Shown: positions 15,741 through 24,124, counted from the stretch's first letter. The stretch: 64,000 nt of DNA from Sinanaerobacter chloroacetimidivorans (GCF_018128545.1 NZ_JAGSND010000016.1:1-64000), one strand, 5' to 3'. Numbers and translations are program-made. Notes: a model not told the origin generated them from the sequence alone.

Positions 15741-17180
15741 ATGGCATATGTGTATTTTACTGATGAACAAAAGCAGCGGGCCAACGCAGTGGATCTGGTG
15801 GACTTCCTCCAGAGGCAAGGAGAGCAGCTGGTTCGTTCCGGTCGGGAATATCGCTGGAAGCGGTATGACAGTGTTACTGTGCGTGGCAACGAATGGTTCC
15901 GTCATTCCCGCAAGGAGGGTGGCCGTGCCATTGACTTTGTTCAGCAATTCTACGATATGAGCTTCCCGGATGCAGTCTCCTTTCTGCTCGGCGGGGAATC
16001 CGGTGTGGAATGGAACCAGACAGAGAAGAGCGCCCCTCCGCCTCGTAAGGAATTTTCACTACCGGAGGAAAATCCGGACATGCGCCGTGTTTTCGCCTAT
16101 CTCATCAAGCAGCGCTTCATAGATCGGGACGTACTGTCCCATTTTGCACACAAAAAGCTCATCTATGAGGATAAGCAGTATCATAACGCTGTGTTTGTAG
16201 GGCTGGATGAAAATGCAGTTGCCAGGCACGCCCATAAACGAGGTACTTTTACTCAGGGTGAGCCTTACAAGGGAAATGTGGAGGGAAGTGATCCCTGTTA
16301 TAGCTTCCACTGGATCGGGGAAAGTGACACCCTCTATGTCTTTGAAGCTCCGGTGGATATGCTGTCCTTCATTACCCTGAATAAGCAGGACTGGAAGCAG
16401 CACAGCTATGTGACGCTGGACGGTGTATCGGAGCATGCCCTGCTGCGCCAACTGGAGCTGCATCCGCATCTGAAGAACCCGGTGCTGTGTCTGGACCATG
16501 ACGCGGCGGGGATTGAAGCCACTGGCCGGCTCAAGGATATTCTCTGCGAGAAGAATTATTACGATCCTGCCTATATGGACATTTCCGTTCTCAGATCGGA
16601 GTTTAAGGACTGGAATGAGGACTTAAAGGCTCTTCATGGCATCGATCCCATTCCGGCACAAGAGCATCCGAAGCTGGTGCTTCTGCCACAGATGTGTTCG
16701 GCAGTGCTGGAGGTTTGTCGAATGCAGTCTGTAAATCAGGAGGCTAATGCCCGTCTGCTGAATGAATGTGAACAGCTGGCGCCCCTGTTGCGCTCAGATA
16801 GTCTCCAGCGAAACGTATTAGAGGAACAATGCCGCCAGACAGTGGCTTGTGCTTTGATTTCCATTCAGAATACCTGCCGGCAGATGGAAATTCCGGTATC
16901 CATGGAGCGTGTAACCGGCTGGCTGCAGGCGGAATACAAACCTCATGAAGATAGGGGCTGGCTGCGCTCCAAAGCGGAGGATATTCGAATTGCCGTGAGG
17001 GATGTGTCCAGCCGCATCCGTACTCCTGGTATCCGCACGGCAGACGAACAGAAGCTTTTTATGCGCTCCTGCCTTACACTGGCGCTAAGCTGTATGAAAG
17101 CGCAAATGTTCATCGTGCTGGAAGCGCAGGAGCAAGCACCCAGGCAGGAGAAAACTGTAAATTTTACCATGACGATGTGA
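15741..17180 (+). CDS. DUF3991/Toprim primase-like protein
   Basis: 479-residue protein. The N-terminal 100 residues resemble a degenerate CHC2-type primase domain (ANAVDLVDFL, then GGRAIDFVQ) without the zinc cysteines. A DUF3991-like segment is at about 110-200. The Toprim domain (about 200-290) has Glu in LYVFEAPVDML and the Asp pair in LCLDHDAAGIEA. The C-terminal region is helical and ends VNFTMTM. Such proteins accompany relaxases in clostridial ICEs and are thought to prime complementary-strand synthesis or modulate relaxation. AAAGGAGG lies upstream, and the VirD4-like gene follows eight bases after the stop. Confidence 0.82.
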   Translation: MAYVYFTDEQKQRANAVDLVDFLQRQGEQLVRSGREYRWKRYDSVTVRGNEWFRHSRKEGGRAIDFVQQFYDMSFPDAVSFLLGGESGVEWNQTEKSAPPPRKEFSLPEENPDMRRVFAYLIKQRFIDRDVLSHFAHKKLIYEDKQYHNAVFVGLDENAVARHAHKRGTFTQGEPYKGNVEGSDPCYSFHWIGESDTLYVFEAPVDMLSFITLNKQDWKQHSYVTLDGVSEHALLRQLELHPHLKNPVLCLDHDAAGIEATGRLKDILCEKNYYDPAYMDISVLRSEFKDWNEDLKALHGIDPIPAQEHPKLVLLPQMCSAVLEVCRMQSVNQEANARLLNECEQLAPLLRSDSLQRNVLEEQCRQTVACALISIQNTCRQMEIPVSMERVTGWLQAEYKPHEDRGWLRSKAEDIRIAVRDVSSRIRTPGIRTADEQKLFMRSCLTLALSCMKAQMFIVLEAQEQAPRQEKTVNFTMTM

Positions 17181-17187
17181 AGGAGGG

Positions 17188-19014
17188 ATGACTGTGCAAA
17201 CATCGCAACTTGTAACGCTGCTTGCTGCCGGACTGACCATGTTCGGTGTGATCGGCTTTTTATCACTGCTTGCTCACTATTATACCTTAAACGGTATCAA
17301 GTCAAAAACCGTAGGTGATGGTCAGCATGGTACAGCAAGATGGGCAACCAAAAAGGAAATACAGACAGTATATACGGCAGTCCGGTATGAGCCGGAAAAA
17401 TGGCGGAAGGGAGAAAATCTCCCGACGGCACAAGGGTTAATTGTGGGCTGGAAAAAGGCTTCCCTATTCGACAAGACCGCTCCCCACGGCTATGCGCTAG
17501 TGGATGACGATGATGTCCACTGCCTGATGATCGGTGCGGCAGGTGTCGGCAAGACCGCCAATTTTCTCTATCCTAACCTGGAGTATGCCTGTGCTTCCGG
17601 TATGAGCTTTATCACAACCGATACCAAGGGTGACCTTTATCGTAACTATGCGGGTATTGCTAAGCATTACTACGGCTACCAGGTGTCAGTCATTGACCTT
17701 AGGAATCCCACCCGCTCGGACGGCAACAATCTGCTTCATCTGGTAAACCGCTATATGGATTTGTACCTTGCACATCCGGAAAGTCTGGCATATAAGGCCA
17801 GAGCGGAGAAGTATGCGAAAATAACCGCCAAGACTATCATCAGCTCCGGAGGCTTTGACAGCTCTGCAGCTGGACAAAATGCCTTCTTTTATGATGCGGC
17901 TGAAGGACTCTTAACCTCAGTAATCTTGTTAATTGCTGAATACTGTGAGCCCAAAGAGCGGCATATCGTGTCTGTGTTCAAGCTCATTCAAGATCTGTTA
18001 GCGCCCAGCGGTGTCAAGGGTCGAACACTGTTCCAGATGCTACTGGCACACCTACCGGACGATCATAAAACAAAGTGGTTTGCCGGTGCTGCTCTAAACA
18101 GCGCAGAGCAGGCCATGCAGAGTGTCCTGTCCACAGCACTGTCCCGGCTTAATGCATTCTTGGACTCGGAGCTGGAGCAGATACTGTGCTTTGACACTGC
18201 TATTGATGCAGAAAAGTTCTGTAAGCAAAAAGGTGCTATTTTCCTTGTTATGCCAGAGGAAGATAATACGAAATATTTTATCATCAGCCTGATTGTTCAG
18301 CAGCTTTACCGTGAAATCCTTTCGGTAGCAGATGAGTATGGAGGTAAGCTCCCGAACCGTATCATGATGTTTTTGGATGAGATTGGAACCATACCGAAAA
18401 TTGAGTCTGCAGAAATGATGTTCTCGGCCAGCCGCTCCCGACGTGTATCGATTGTCGCCATCATTCAAAGCTTTGCGCAGTTAGAGAAAAACTATGGAAA
18501 AGAGGGCGCCGCCATAATTATTGATAACTGTCAGGACACCGTGTTCGGCGGCTTTGCTCCCAACAGTGAATCGGCGCAGATTTTGTCAAAGGCTCTTGGT
18601 AGCCAGACCGTTATGAGCGGTTCCATCAGTCGGGGAAAGAACGATCCCAGTCAATCCCTGCAGATGATTGAGCGCCCATTGATGACGCCCGATGAACTTA
18701 AGTCCATGCTCAAGGGCCGATTTATCGTCACTAAGACCGGAGTCTATCCCATGCGCACCCGTTTAAAGCTGTTTTTGGATTGGGGTATCACTTTCGGCAA
18801 GCCCTATGAGATTGCCGAACAGTCTGCCCGACAGGTACAATATGCAGACCGGCGCAAAGTGGAAGAAAAAATTATCCGGCGCCATGCCGCCTGTGAGGAC
18901 GTTCCGGAGGAAACTGGGGCGGAGGCGACTACATCAGGAGGGATATTTCATACGTCGACGCCGACGATTAATCTTGATCCCTTTGAACAAAAGCAGGAGT
19001 CTACAAGGAGGTGA
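17188..19014 (+). CDS. VirD4-like type IV coupling protein (CD1115 family)
   Basis: 608-residue ATPase that delivers the relaxase-DNA complex to the transfer channel. One hydrophobic N-terminal segment (about residues 7-30) anchors it. Walker A GAAGVGKT is near residue 117, with an adjacent TDTKGDLYRNYAG typical of TraG/VirD4. Walker B is IMMFLDEIGTIPK near residue 393. The QSFAQLEKNYG and NCQDTVFGGFA segments are also typical. AAGGAGGG precedes ATG 17188. It sits next to the primase-like and relaxase genes, as in CD1115-type elements. Only one N-terminal membrane helix is evident, against two in VirD4 itself. Confidence 0.92.
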   Translation: MTVQTSQLVTLLAAGLTMFGVIGFLSLLAHYYTLNGIKSKTVGDGQHGTARWATKKEIQTVYTAVRYEPEKWRKGENLPTAQGLIVGWKKASLFDKTAPHGYALVDDDDVHCLMIGAAGVGKTANFLYPNLEYACASGMSFITTDTKGDLYRNYAGIAKHYYGYQVSVIDLRNPTRSDGNNLLHLVNRYMDLYLAHPESLAYKARAEKYAKITAKTIISSGGFDSSAAGQNAFFYDAAEGLLTSVILLIAEYCEPKERHIVSVFKLIQDLLAPSGVKGRTLFQMLLAHLPDDHKTKWFAGAALNSAEQAMQSVLSTALSRLNAFLDSELEQILCFDTAIDAEKFCKQKGAIFLVMPEEDNTKYFIISLIVQQLYREILSVADEYGGKLPNRIMMFLDEIGTIPKIESAEMMFSASRSRRVSIVAIIQSFAQLEKNYGKEGAAIIIDNCQDTVFGGFAPNSESAQILSKALGSQTVMSGSISRGKNDPSQSLQMIERPLMTPDELKSMLKGRFIVTKTGVYPMRTRLKLFLDWGITFGKPYEIAEQSARQVQYADRRKVEEKIIRRHAACEDVPEETGAEATTSGGIFHTSTPTINLDPFEQKQESTRR

Positions 19015-19018
19015 AGTT

Positions 19019-19288
19019 GTGGGTTATTATACATCCCTATATTCCTCGGAACTGCCGCACCGGGCTGTGGCGGTATATATGTATCTGCGTGATCGCTGTG
19101 ATAAGGACGGCAAATGTTACCCAGCGATTGGTACCATCGCCAGAGAGCTGAAGTTATCCCGAAGCACCGTCAAACGTGCCCTTGCCGACCTGGAAAAGAA
19201 CGGCCGTATCCGCAAGGAGCAAAGGTGGAGGGAAAATGGCGGTAAGAGCAGCAACATGTTTTATCTGGCGCAGAGAAATTCCAACTGA
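19019..19288 (+). CDS. Winged helix-turn-helix regulator, ICE-associated
   Basis: 89-residue protein read from GTG 19019, placed six bases after AAGGAGGTG and five bases after the VirD4 stop. Residues 40-65 (GTIARELKLSRSTVKRALADLEK) form a clear helix-turn-helix, followed by a basic wing and an aromatic tail. The replication-initiator-like architecture is common for the small regulator following VirD4 genes in these ICEs. It may control the transfer operon. It is the last gene of the GC-rich conjugation module. Confidence 0.75.
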   Translation: MGYYTSLYSSELPHRAVAVYMYLRDRCDKDGKCYPAIGTIARELKLSRSTVKRALADLEKNGRIRKEQRWRENGGKSSNMFYLAQRNSN

Positions 19289-19780
19289 TCCGGTAAAAAG
19301 TATGATCTTCCCGCCAGGGGGAAGGTCTGTTCTATTCATGGTCCAAGGGAGGGGTCATGGTGGACCATCAAGGGGAACTTCTCACTCTAAGTAAAAAACA
19401 ACATCAGAAAAAGAATAATAGGGGATAGATCGTCAGAGTTCCACTTTTATCGTGATGGGGGAATTACCGCAGTATCCGGATGGATCACGATGATTCCCTT
19501 TTTTCCTGGCATATGCAATGAGCTGTGCCGCTGGCTCCAAGTAGGTAATGATATCATCATAAACTGCAGTATTGCTTACAGTATAAATTACAGTCACCCT
19601 TCGTGTGTTGGAAGATGATCAGGGACAATAATGAGCATAAAATCCGGATTATTGCTGATACCATAAAAGTGTTGAAAGAGCCTTTGAGAAAAAGAGTTTA
19701 GGGATGTTGATAAAAAAATGAAAAATAAAAAACGAAAGAATTCGTAGACCTTCTCTTTTTTATGCAAAAATATAAAAATA
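19289..19780. other. Junction between conjugation module and arsenic cargo
   Basis: No well-supported gene. Base composition falls from GC-rich to AT-rich through this stretch. A 54-codon frame on the minus strand (19433-19597, GTG start, ending SPITIKVEL) looks protein-like but has no clear ribosome-binding site and may be a gene remnant. The end is an AT-rich leader for the marR-like gene. Confidence 0.4.
19433..19597 (-). CDS. Possible 54-aa remnant protein
   Basis: Open frame from GTG at 19597 down to a stop at 19433. The product contains DDIITYLEPAAQLIAYARKK and DPSGYCGNSP, a natural-looking composition that differs from random shadow frames. It has no strong ribosome-binding site or recognised family. 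It could be the end of a gene cut at the cargo junction. Support is weak. Confidence 0.25.
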   Translation of the reverse strand: MTVIYTVSNTAVYDDIITYLEPAAQLIAYARKKGNHRDPSGYCGNSPITIKVEL

Positions 19781-19784
19781 ACTG

Positions 19785-19814
19785 TTGCAAAATACAACTG
19801 TTGTATGTTATTAT
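19785..19814 (+). promoter_or_regulatory. marR-arsM promoter with palindromic operator
   Basis: TTGCAA (19785-19790), 18-base spacer, TATTAT (19809-19814). The spacer contains TACAAC-T-GTTGTA (19793-19805), a near-perfect palindrome reaching the -10 region. AACTGTTG is also repeated directly at 19780 and 19796. The position is ideal for autorepression by the MarR protein encoded just downstream. Confidence 0.6.
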
Positions 19815-19831
19815 GATTCCGAGGTGATGAT

Positions 19832-20272
19832 ATGATTAACCAAGGAAGTGAAACCTTGCGAGAGTTGATTCGGATACTTGTCAGAGATTTAGGCATTCTA
19901 GAAAAAAGCGATGCTTCTTGTTGTGGAGTTACAATTACGCAGTGCCATGCCGTCGTTGAAATTGGACGAAAAGGAAAGATTTCATTAGTTGATCTCGCTG
20001 GATTGTTGGGATTGGATAAAAGTACAATGAGCCGGACAATCAATAATTTGGTGGAATCAGATTTGGTTCTCCGGGACTTAGATACGGAAAACAGACGGTA
20101 TGTAATTATTCAGTTAACTGAAAATGGCAGAAACGTATTCAAGAATATCGAAGAAAGTATGAATGGGTATTATAAGAGCATTTTCAACTCAATTCCGGAA
20201 AACAAAAGGAGCCAAGTGATGGAGAGCTTACAACTTCTCACAAATGCGGTCGAAAGCAACAAATGTTGCTAA
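19832..20272 (+). CDS. Cys-rich MarR-family regulator, probable arsenical sensor
   Basis: 146-residue winged-helix repressor of the MarR family. The recognition helix is near LAGLLGLDKSTMSRTINNL (about residues 54-72) and the wing is RDLDTENRRYVIIQLTENG. Cysteines are clustered at residues 30, 31 and 38 (ASCCG...QC) and at the very end (CC). MarR proteins do not usually have such clusters, so they are plausible As(III) or organoarsenical ligands. The gene leads the arsM-arsN unit and has a palindrome over its own promoter. AGGTGATG lies before ATG 19832. The inducer identity is inferred. Confidence 0.82.
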   Translation: MINQGSETLRELIRILVRDLGILEKSDASCCGVTITQCHAVVEIGRKGKISLVDLAGLLGLDKSTMSRTINNLVESDLVLRDLDTENRRYVIIQLTENGRNVFKNIEESMNGYYKSIFNSIPENKRSQVMESLQLLTNAVESNKCC

Positions 20273-20316
20273 GAGCTTCAAATTATTAGAAAAACTAATA
20301 CAGGAGGTAATTTTTT

Positions 20317-21132
20317 ATGGCAAAGAGTATTCAGGATGAAATCAAAACGTATTATGGCGCCATTGCGAAAAAGGTAAGCGATAATGCAAAGGCATCCTGC
20401 GGATGTGGAACGTCTTGCTGCGGCGATACTGCTAAAGAGTCCATTCTTTATTCTGAAGATTTTACAGCGGGAATACCCATTGAGGCGATTAATGCTTCTT
20501 TAGGGTGCGCCAATCCCCTCGTGCTTGCAAATTTACAACCAGGAGAAACTGTCCTTGACTTAGGTAGCGGCGGAGGTATTGATGTCCTGATTTCCTCAAA
20601 ATATGTAGGGGAAACTGGAAAAGTCTATGGACTGGATATGACGGATGAAATGCTGGAATTAGCAAATCAGAATAAGAAAAAAAGCGGTGCGGAAAATGTG
20701 GAATTCATCAAAGGGTATATTGAGGATATTCCCTTGCAGGATGAAACTGTTGACGTAGTTACTTCGAATTGCGTAATTAATTTGAGCGAAAGCAAGGAAG
20801 ATGCATTGGGAGAGGCTTACCGGGTAATGAAAAAAGGCGGAAGACTTGCTATAGCGGATATCGTTCAATTAAAAGCGGTTTCAGATGAAATAAGAGAGAG
20901 TATTCAGATGTGGGTGGGTTGTATTTCCGGTGCATTAACCGTAGAGGATTACAAAAGAATCCTGAAAAAGGTTGGCTTTAAAGAGATTGAGATCACCCCT
21001 GTAAACATCTACACTAAGGATGTAATTAAAGATATTGCAGAATCCAAAAATCTAGGTGACATTTACTCTAAAATGGATGAAACTGCATTGGATGGAGCTT
21101 TTGCAGGCGCACATGTTAAGGCTTACAAATAG
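20317..21132 (+). CDS. arsM: Arsenite S-adenosylmethionine methyltransferase ArsM
   Basis: 271-residue enzyme that methylates As(III) using SAM and thiols, giving mono-, di- and trimethyl arsenicals. SAM motif I is VLDLGSGGGIDV near residues 79-90. The three catalytic cysteines of ArsM enzymes appear as Cys64 (SLGCANP), Cys152 (TSNCVINL) and Cys202 (WVGCISGAL). An additional CGCGTSCC cluster at residues 28-35 is also found in many family members. AGGAGGT precedes ATG 20317. It is co-transcribed with the MarR regulator and the acetyltransferase, consistent with methylated arsenicals as substrate or signal. Confidence 0.95.
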   Translation: MAKSIQDEIKTYYGAIAKKVSDNAKASCGCGTSCCGDTAKESILYSEDFTAGIPIEAINASLGCANPLVLANLQPGETVLDLGSGGGIDVLISSKYVGETGKVYGLDMTDEMLELANQNKKKSGAENVEFIKGYIEDIPLQDETVDVVTSNCVINLSESKEDALGEAYRVMKKGGRLAIADIVQLKAVSDEIRESIQMWVGCISGALTVEDYKRILKKVGFKEIEITPVNIYTKDVIKDIAESKNLGDIYSKMDETALDGAFAGAHVKAYK

Positions 21133-21143
21133 GGAGAAAATTT

Positions 21144-21638
21144 ATGGATTATAAAGTTGAAGTAATGAAAGCATCCGACTGGACACAGGTTGCAAAGATT
21201 TATACAGAAGGAATAAATACCAAAATCGCTACATTTCAAAGTGAGGCACCAAGCTGGGAAGAGTGGAATAAAGGACATTGTGAATCCTGCCGTTTAGTAG
21301 CCAGGGATGGTGATATCATTTTGGGCTGGGCTGCTTTATCTCCCGTTTCCAGCCGGTGTGTTTATGCCGGGGTTGCAGAAGTAAGTATTTATATTGGTAA
21401 GCAATATCAAGGTCAAAAAGTTGGTACTACACTTCTGGATAAATTAATTGAACTCTCAGAAGAAAACGGGTATTGGACATTGCAATCAGGAATTATAAAA
21501 GAGAATACCTCCAGCTTGAATCTACATAAAAAATGTGGTTTTAGGGAAATTGGTTATAGAGAAAGACTCGGTAAAATGAATAACGGTAAGTGGCATGATG
21601 TAGTATTAGTTGAACGAAGAAGTAAACTCGTTGGCTAA
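21144..21638 (+). CDS. arsN1: GNAT N-acetyltransferase, ArsN1/phosphinothricin-acetyltransferase-like
   Basis: 164-residue GNAT enzyme closely matching the phosphinothricin acetyltransferase architecture. Features are ASDWTQVAKIYTEGI at the start, GWAALSPVSSR near residue 62, and the acetyl-CoA loop QYQGQKVGTTLLDKL near residues 92-106. ArsN1 proteins of this type acetylate the antibiotic arsinothricin and are encoded beside arsM. The gene starts 11 bases after arsM. The specific substrate is inferred from context, since a general PPT/methionine-sulfoximine acetyltransferase looks the same. Confidence 0.8.
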   Translation: MDYKVEVMKASDWTQVAKIYTEGINTKIATFQSEAPSWEEWNKGHCESCRLVARDGDIILGWAALSPVSSRCVYAGVAEVSIYIGKQYQGQKVGTTLLDKLIELSEENGYWTLQSGIIKENTSSLNLHKKCGFREIGYRERLGKMNNGKWHDVVLVERRSKLVG

Positions 21639-21669
21639 TTGATAAAGCAAGAACCGGAGGTGTATGAAC

Positions 21670-21801
21670 ATGTTAATTTTCATAATAGGTATACTTTTAC
21701 TTTTTATTATTGCATTAATCCCAGGTAATAACAATTCGGCATATGAAGAATATTGCCGGAATGAATGCTGGAGCAGAAGGAAGCCCTGCTGCTATCGGTA
21801 A
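21670..21801 (+). CDS. 43-aa Cys-rich membrane micropeptide of the ars operon
   Basis: Small frame with GGAGGTG seven bases before ATG 21670 (an earlier ATG at 21664 is too close). Residues 1-17 are one hydrophobic helix (MLIFIIGILLLFIIALI). The exposed tail has Cys29, Cys33 and the pair Cys40-Cys41 in YCRNECWSRRKPCCYR. It is the last gene of the marR-arsM-arsN unit, directly before the terminator. Vicinal thiols in a membrane peptide beside arsM suggest metalloid binding or delivery. No family is recognised. Confidence 0.55.
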   Translation: MLIFIIGILLLFIIALIPGNNNSAYEEYCRNECWSRRKPCCYR

Positions 21802-21864
21802 ACTTGAGACTGCTGAACACATAAACATTATTGACTTTAGTATTAGCCAAAGCACGACATCTTA

Positions 21865-21889
21865 GGCCGCTTTTCGAAGCGGTCTTTTT
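21865..21889 (+). terminator. Intrinsic terminator of the marR-arsM-arsN unit
   Basis: Stem GGCCGCTT/AAGCGGTC with loop TTCG, followed by TTTTT. It separates the first ars transcript from the arsR promoter. Confidence 0.8.
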
Positions 21890-21902
21890 AAAAAAATACA
21901 TA

Positions 21903-21945
21903 TTGACATACATCGATATGAAGCTTATAATAATACATATCGATA
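21903..21945 (+). promoter_or_regulatory. arsR promoter and ArsR operator
   Basis: Consensus TTGACA (21903-21908), 17-base spacer and TATAAT (21926-21931). CATCGATATG (21911-21920) in the spacer and CATATCGATA (21936-21945) after the -10 form a 9/10 inverted repeat spanning the promoter, the usual ArsR-binding arrangement. Confidence 0.85.
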
Positions 21946-21968
21946 AATGTAAATGTGAGGTGAGAAAA

Positions 21969-22286
21969 TTGGAAAATAACTTTGAGAAAAGCGCACGAGT
22001 TTTTAAGGCACTCTGTGATCCTAACCGTTTGATGATTATTGAATTGCTGAAAAGTGGTGAGAAATGTGCATGTAATCTTTTAGAGGAATTGAATATCTCG
22101 CAATCAACATTATCCCACCACATGAAATTGTTATGTGAGTCCGGTGTGGTTAACTGCCGACGTGATGGAAAGTGGATGAACTATTCCCTTAGTAAAAAAG
22201 GATTTGAAAATGCACACCGTTTATTAGAGGAAATAATGGAGGCAGCTGTACTCCTTGACATAGATGGAGAATGTGACTGCGAATAA
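21969..22286 (+). CDS. arsR: ArsR-family arsenite-responsive repressor (first copy)
   Basis: 105-residue winged-helix repressor. The metal-sensing helix has Cys33 and Cys35 in EKCACNLLEEL, matching the classical CxC arsenite site, with Cys16 nearby. The recognition helix is SQSTLSHHMKLL. The start is taken as TTG 21969, six bases after TGAGGTGA; an in-frame GTG at 21960 lies inside that site. The C terminus CDCE adds two further thiols. It is preceded by its own operator and overlaps the leader of the next gene. It should release DNA on binding As(III). Confidence 0.9.
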   Translation: MENNFEKSARVFKALCDPNRLMIIELLKSGEKCACNLLEELNISQSTLSHHMKLLCESGVVNCRRDGKWMNYSLSKKGFENAHRLLEEIMEAAVLLDIDGECDCE

Positions 22287-22302
22287 AACAGGAGGAATTA
22301 TT

Positions 22303-23943
22303 ATGCGTATTGTTATTATTGGTGCGGTAGCTGCCGGAACATCTGCTGCCGCAAAAGCCAGAAGAAACAGTGAGGATTCAGAAATTGTTATTTATGAAAA
22401 AGATAATTTTATATCTTACTCCGGTTGTGGTATGCCTTATTACATTGGCGGAGAAGTAGAAAGTGCAGGTGAGCTGACTCCTCGTGATCCAGCATTTTTC
22501 AAAAGCAAATATAATGTAGATATTCACACGTTGCATGAGGTTGTTTCAATCCATCCCGATGAGAAAAAAGTATCTGTCAGGAACCTTTCAACTGATGAGA
22601 TGTTCACCGATTATTATGATCGGTTGGTACTTGCCACTGGCGCAAGAGCAGTTATTCCACCGATTAAAGGAACTGACTTTGAGCATGTATTTACCTTACG
22701 AAATATCAATGACATGAATCAAATTAAAAATTTTATAGACAGCCACCGCCCTCAATCTGCTGCGATTGTCGGTACAGGTTTTATTGGTCTTGAGGTGTGT
22801 GAGAATCTGCAGAAGCTTGGGATCAATGTGACTATGATTGAAAAACTGCCTCAGGTGACTCCGGGGTTGGACAGTGATATGGCTGTTTATGTTGAAGAAC
22901 ATCTGAAAAGTAAGAGTGTATCCGTGGTGACAGGTTCTTCTGTCGAAGAGATTACAGAAAAGGCTGTTATTCTATCGGATAATACGGAAGTTGCTGCGGA
23001 TGTGGTACTGCTCTCAACGGGAGTCCGTCCGAACAGCGAGCTTGCAAAGTCGGCAGGAATTGAACTGGGTGTTACGGGTGCGATTAAAGTTAACAGCAAA
23101 ATGGAAACCAGCCAGAAGGATATCTATGCCTGTGGAGACTGTATCGAGCAATTTCATGTTGTAACAGGAAAACCAGTATATCGGCCACTTGGCTCTACTG
23201 CCAACAAGACCGGCCGGATCGCCGGTGACAGCATCACTGGCGGCAGACTTGAATTCCGTGGAGTGCTTGGAACCGGTATATTTAAAATCTTTGATTTAAC
23301 AGTGGCCCAGACAGGGCTCTCCGAACGGGAAGCAACGGAACAGGGGTATGAAGTTGTTGTATGCCATAATATCAAGCCGGATAAACCGGAATATATGGGC
23401 GGCAAGGAAATGGTAATCAAGGGAATCGCTGATAAGAACAGCGGCAGACTTTTAGGTGTACAAATTATCGGTTATGCTGGGGTTGATAAACGTATTGATG
23501 TATTTGCAACGGCCATTACCTATAAGGCACAGGTAGAAGATCTATTCCATCTTGATCTTGCTTATGCTCCCCCTTTCTCGACCACTAAAGATCCTGTGAT
23601 GTATACCGGAATGATACTGGACAATGCCATTCAGGGTGGCCGTCCACTGATAACTGCCAAGGAACTGGACGCATTAATGGAATCAGGAGAAAAATATAAC
23701 CTGATTGATGCACGTGTAGCAGCACAATATGATAAGGGGCATATTGACAATGCACAGAGTATTCCTCATTCCAAACTCAGGGATGCAGCCAATGAATTTG
23801 ACCAGGACACTATTGCGGTTACCTATTGCAATAAAGGTGTTACTGGCAATGCTGCACAGAATATTTTGTTGGGGAAAGGTTATAAAAAAGTGTTCAATCT
23901 ATCCGGTGGTCATAAACAATATAAGAAAACACATCAAGATTAA
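22303..23943 (+). CDS. CoA-disulfide reductase/rhodanese fusion
   Basis: 546-residue FAD- and NAD(P)H-dependent disulfide reductase with a C-terminal rhodanese domain. FAD motif IVIIGAVAAGTSAA is at the N terminus, and the single redox Cys42 is in SYSGCGMPYY, as in CoA-disulfide reductases and Npsr-type persulfide reductases. The NAD motif AAIVGTGFIGLEV is near residue 157 and CGDCIE near residue 280. The rhodanese part (about 455-546) has its Cys in VTYCNKGVTG. AGGAGG precedes ATG 22303. Within ars operons it may supply thiols or remove per- and polysulfides. The exact reaction is inferred. Confidence 0.88.
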   Translation: MRIVIIGAVAAGTSAAAKARRNSEDSEIVIYEKDNFISYSGCGMPYYIGGEVESAGELTPRDPAFFKSKYNVDIHTLHEVVSIHPDEKKVSVRNLSTDEMFTDYYDRLVLATGARAVIPPIKGTDFEHVFTLRNINDMNQIKNFIDSHRPQSAAIVGTGFIGLEVCENLQKLGINVTMIEKLPQVTPGLDSDMAVYVEEHLKSKSVSVVTGSSVEEITEKAVILSDNTEVAADVVLLSTGVRPNSELAKSAGIELGVTGAIKVNSKMETSQKDIYACGDCIEQFHVVTGKPVYRPLGSTANKTGRIAGDSITGGRLEFRGVLGTGIFKIFDLTVAQTGLSEREATEQGYEVVVCHNIKPDKPEYMGGKEMVIKGIADKNSGRLLGVQIIGYAGVDKRIDVFATAITYKAQVEDLFHLDLAYAPPFSTTKDPVMYTGMILDNAIQGGRPLITAKELDALMESGEKYNLIDARVAAQYDKGHIDNAQSIPHSKLRDAANEFDQDTIAVTYCNKGVTGNAAQNILLGKGYKKVFNLSGGHKQYKKTHQD

Positions 23944-24124
23944 AAAATATTGTAACACATGGTATCTTATCGGCATAATATGATTGTATGCTCATATAGT
24001 AATGCTGATTTGATTGCCATGGCTTATCTGGAAAGGCAATCCAAAACATTTAGTACAGTTTAAAACTTTTCCTGAATGTCTTAATAATTATTTGTGAAAT
24101 CATTTTACTGGAGGAAATATAGAA

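Noticed and set aside
18806-19020. N-terminal extension of the helix-turn-helix protein
   Set aside because: It overlaps VirD4 in another frame without a ribosome-binding site. GTG 19019 has an ideal AAGGAGG.
1-19300. A VirB6/TrbL-type channel protein expected in this ICE
   Set aside because: No large polytopic conjugation protein is present in this stretch. It may lie upstream of the window.
21707-22123. 138-codon minus-strand frame over the micropeptide and arsR
   Set aside because: It runs through the terminator and the arsR promoter on the opposite strand and has no ribosome-binding site.
23944-24124. 34-codon frame near 23960 between the reductase and acr3
   Set aside because: No ribosome-binding site and no recognisable features. 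Treated as leader sequence.
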